NCBI GenBank assembly: GCA_013151645.1
Contig: JAADHU010000013.1
Location: forward strand, 22,889 to 86,888
Direction: 5' to 3'
DNA length: 64,000 bases
DNA from: Gammaproteobacteria bacterium
GTDB taxonomy: Bacteria > Pseudomonadota > Gammaproteobacteria > Steroidobacterales > Woeseiaceae
Shown here piece by piece: positions 63,293 through 64,000 of the stretch. The translations under genes and the position numbers were made by a program. Every line of letters begins with the position of its first letter. Within the stretch, counting starts at the first letter, position 1. The notes beneath the pieces are model-generated. The model was not told the DNA's origin. It saw nothing but the letters and a program-made list of their open reading frames with translations, and did not search any database.

Positions 63293-63562
63293 TTATGACG
63301 CGAGTGATCGCCCATTTTGAATATGTTGGCGCGATTCCGCGCCGCAATTGTTGCGGGCGGTCTTAAGGTCTGTGTCAGGATAGGTGCGCAGTGAAATCAT
63401 GTTGGGAATGTCGTTATGGCGGTAACGGAAACGCCACCATTTCGCCCCTGATGGCTGTACGAGTACAACCAAACCCCCACCGTCTGACATTGAATGCGCT
63501 CGCTCTTTGGACTTGGCAGCGTCGAGTTCTTTTTGTTTCAGTTTATTGAGTTGCCCTGCCAT
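63293..63562 (-). pseudogene. int: Truncated P4-type tyrosine integrase (N-terminal domain only)
   Basis: From ATG 63562 the minus strand encodes 89 residues: LNKLKQKELDAAKSKERAHSMSDGGGLVVLVQPSGAKWWRFRYRHNDIPNMISLRTYPDTDLKTARNN, the arm-binding (DUF4102) domain of P4-type integrases, then stops at 63293. The core-binding and catalytic domains (about 300 residues) are gone, so it cannot recombine DNA. It lies next to an attachment-site-like repeat and the tmRNA gene, a usual target of such integrases. Confidence 0.8.
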
Positions 63563-63651
63563 TGTGTATAGCCACATTCTGAGTCTCAGGTTATACCCAC
63601 TATTATACCCATCGGACCGTTCTGCCCAAGGAGGACGGAACAATCTAAAAG

Positions 63652-63663
63652 CGTCTTAAGACG
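63652..63663. repeat. Perfect 12-bp palindrome
   Basis: CGTCTTAAGACG lies upstream of the integrase remnant and near the attachment-site copy. It may be a binding site for an integration or excision protein; no direct evidence. Confidence 0.4.
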
Positions 63664-63689
63664 TTGGTATATAAGGGGTTTAAGGTAGA

Positions 63690-63728
63690 TTTAGAGGGGT
63701 TCGCCAGACTTTATTGAACCCCTCTAAA
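63690..63728. repeat. 13-bp inverted repeat near attachment site
   Basis: TTTAGAGGGGTTC (63690-63702) and GAACCCCTCTAAA (63716-63728) are exact inverse copies 13 bp apart. They flank the short spacer just before the tmRNA-end copy at 63737 and could be integrase arm sites or the end of an element. Confidence 0.6.
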
Positions 63729-63736
63729 CCCGGTGC

Positions 63737-63759
63737 TGGTGGAGGCGGCGGGAATCGAA
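63737..63759. repeat. Copy of tmRNA 3' end (attachment site, element side)
   Basis: 23 bp identical to 63910-63932, beginning TGGTGGAGGCGGCGGGAATC, which is the 3' end of the tmRNA gene in reverse. The repeat is 173 bp from the intact gene end. It is the expected trace of site-specific integration into ssrA. Confidence 0.85.
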
Positions 63760-63875
63760 TTCCCCAATCGGCCCCTCTAGTCGATTCGAGTGTTCCTGCA
63801 TACTGCCGATTGATCTTTAGTAATGGCACGATAGCGAAGCCAGGCCGACGCGCGATTCCCGTCGCCTCTACCCAC

Positions 63876-63903
63876 AAAAAAGGCCTCCGTTCAGGAAGCC
63901 TTT
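63876..63903 (-). terminator. Terminator of the tmRNA gene
   Basis: On the minus strand AAAGGCTTCC (63903-63894) pairs with GGAGGCCTTT (63888-63879) across a 5-nt loop, followed by a T-run (AAAAAA on the plus strand at 63876-63881). It is a classic intrinsic terminator just after the tmRNA 3' end. Confidence 0.9.
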
Positions 63904-63909
63904 AATTGT

Positions 63910-63932
63910 TGGTGGAGGCGGCGGGAATCGAA
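63910..63932. repeat. tmRNA-end copy of the 23-bp attachment repeat
   Basis: This copy lies within the intact 3' end of the tmRNA gene and supplies its T-arm and CCA end, so integration left the gene functional. Confidence 0.85.
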
Positions 63933-64000
63933 CCCGCGTCCGCAAGTCCTCCGCGCTGAGGTCTACATGCTTATTCCGTCATTAATCTCATCACTGGCTA
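63910..64000 (-). ncRNA. ssrA: tmRNA (3' part)
   Basis: The minus strand from the window edge to 63910 ends GACGCGGGTTCGATTCCC, then GCCGCCTCCACCA, the universally typical tRNA-like T-arm, acceptor strand and CCA end of tmRNA. Upstream are AATAAGCATGTAG, also common in tmRNA near the 3' end. The 5' part and the tag-encoding region lie beyond the window. tmRNA rescues stalled ribosomes. The gene is a frequent integration target, which explains the repeat copy at 63737. Confidence 0.93.

Noticed and set aside
63680..63905. Small frames over the attachment-site region
   Set aside because: They cover inverted repeats and a tmRNA-derived segment; no protein-like character.

Overview
The window looks like chromosomal DNA of a gammaproteobacterium with roughly balanced to moderately high GC. 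The rsgA/orn divergent pair, the ppsA/ppsR divergent pair, a YqiB-like DUF1249 gene, Prc with its long C-terminal part, SrkA and TypA/BipA are all typical of that class. I cannot place it to genus. The left half is housekeeping DNA. The right half is an accessory island for metal resistance that runs up to the 3' end of the tmRNA gene.

Region 1 to about 31.75 kb (core): rsgA (partial), orn, a DUF938 methyltransferase, an SH3/coiled-coil membrane protein, ppsA and ppsR, DUF1249, an unrecognised coiled-coil protein with a probable TTG start, an exported protein, prc, several small membrane or hypothetical genes, an FHA/coiled-coil protein, a Ycf46-like AAA+ ATPase next to an HEXXH lipoprotein, an NlpC/P60 lipoprotein, two overlapping lipoprotein genes, srkA, typA, a HAD-phosphatase/acyltransferase fusion, a saccharopine-dehydrogenase-like reductase, a Baeyer-Villiger-type monooxygenase, a large lipoprotein, a phosphatase-like exported protein and an S9 peptidase.

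Region 31.8 to about 59.4 kb (metal island): a compact mer operon (merR divergent from merT-merP-merA, with a clear 19-bp-spacer operator/promoter); an RND pair of the CzcBA type followed by a PII-like gene; a glutamine amidotransferase; a second PII-like gene; a CusCBA copper/silver-type efflux operon whose CusB carries a CusF-like C-terminal domain, continuing into a cytochrome c and a DUF411 protein; a Cu+ P1B-type ATPase; an AraC regulator; a methyltransferase and a small CxxC membrane protein; the periplasmic CopA multicopper oxidase and CopB; a SnoaL-like exported protein; and a His-rich cupredoxin lipoprotein. Together these would move metal from cytoplasm (ATPase, MerA) and periplasm (RND pumps, CopA/CopB, cupredoxin) to the outside or into a less toxic form. 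Four small exported Cys-rich proteins stand near these operons; two of them share a C-terminal CVYLI motif and look like a family worth studying.

Region 59.4 to 64 kb (island edge, much decay): a TetR C-terminal remnant, a DUF2306 gene and a divergent TetR gene with two palindromic operators, a tandem 32-bp duplication, a frameshifted gene, a DinJ-like antitoxin whose YafQ-like toxin is broken, a truncated P4-type integrase, a duplicated piece of the tmRNA 3' end (a probable attachment site), and the 3' end of the tmRNA gene itself on the minus strand. No CRISPR array, rRNA gene or complete insertion sequence was seen.
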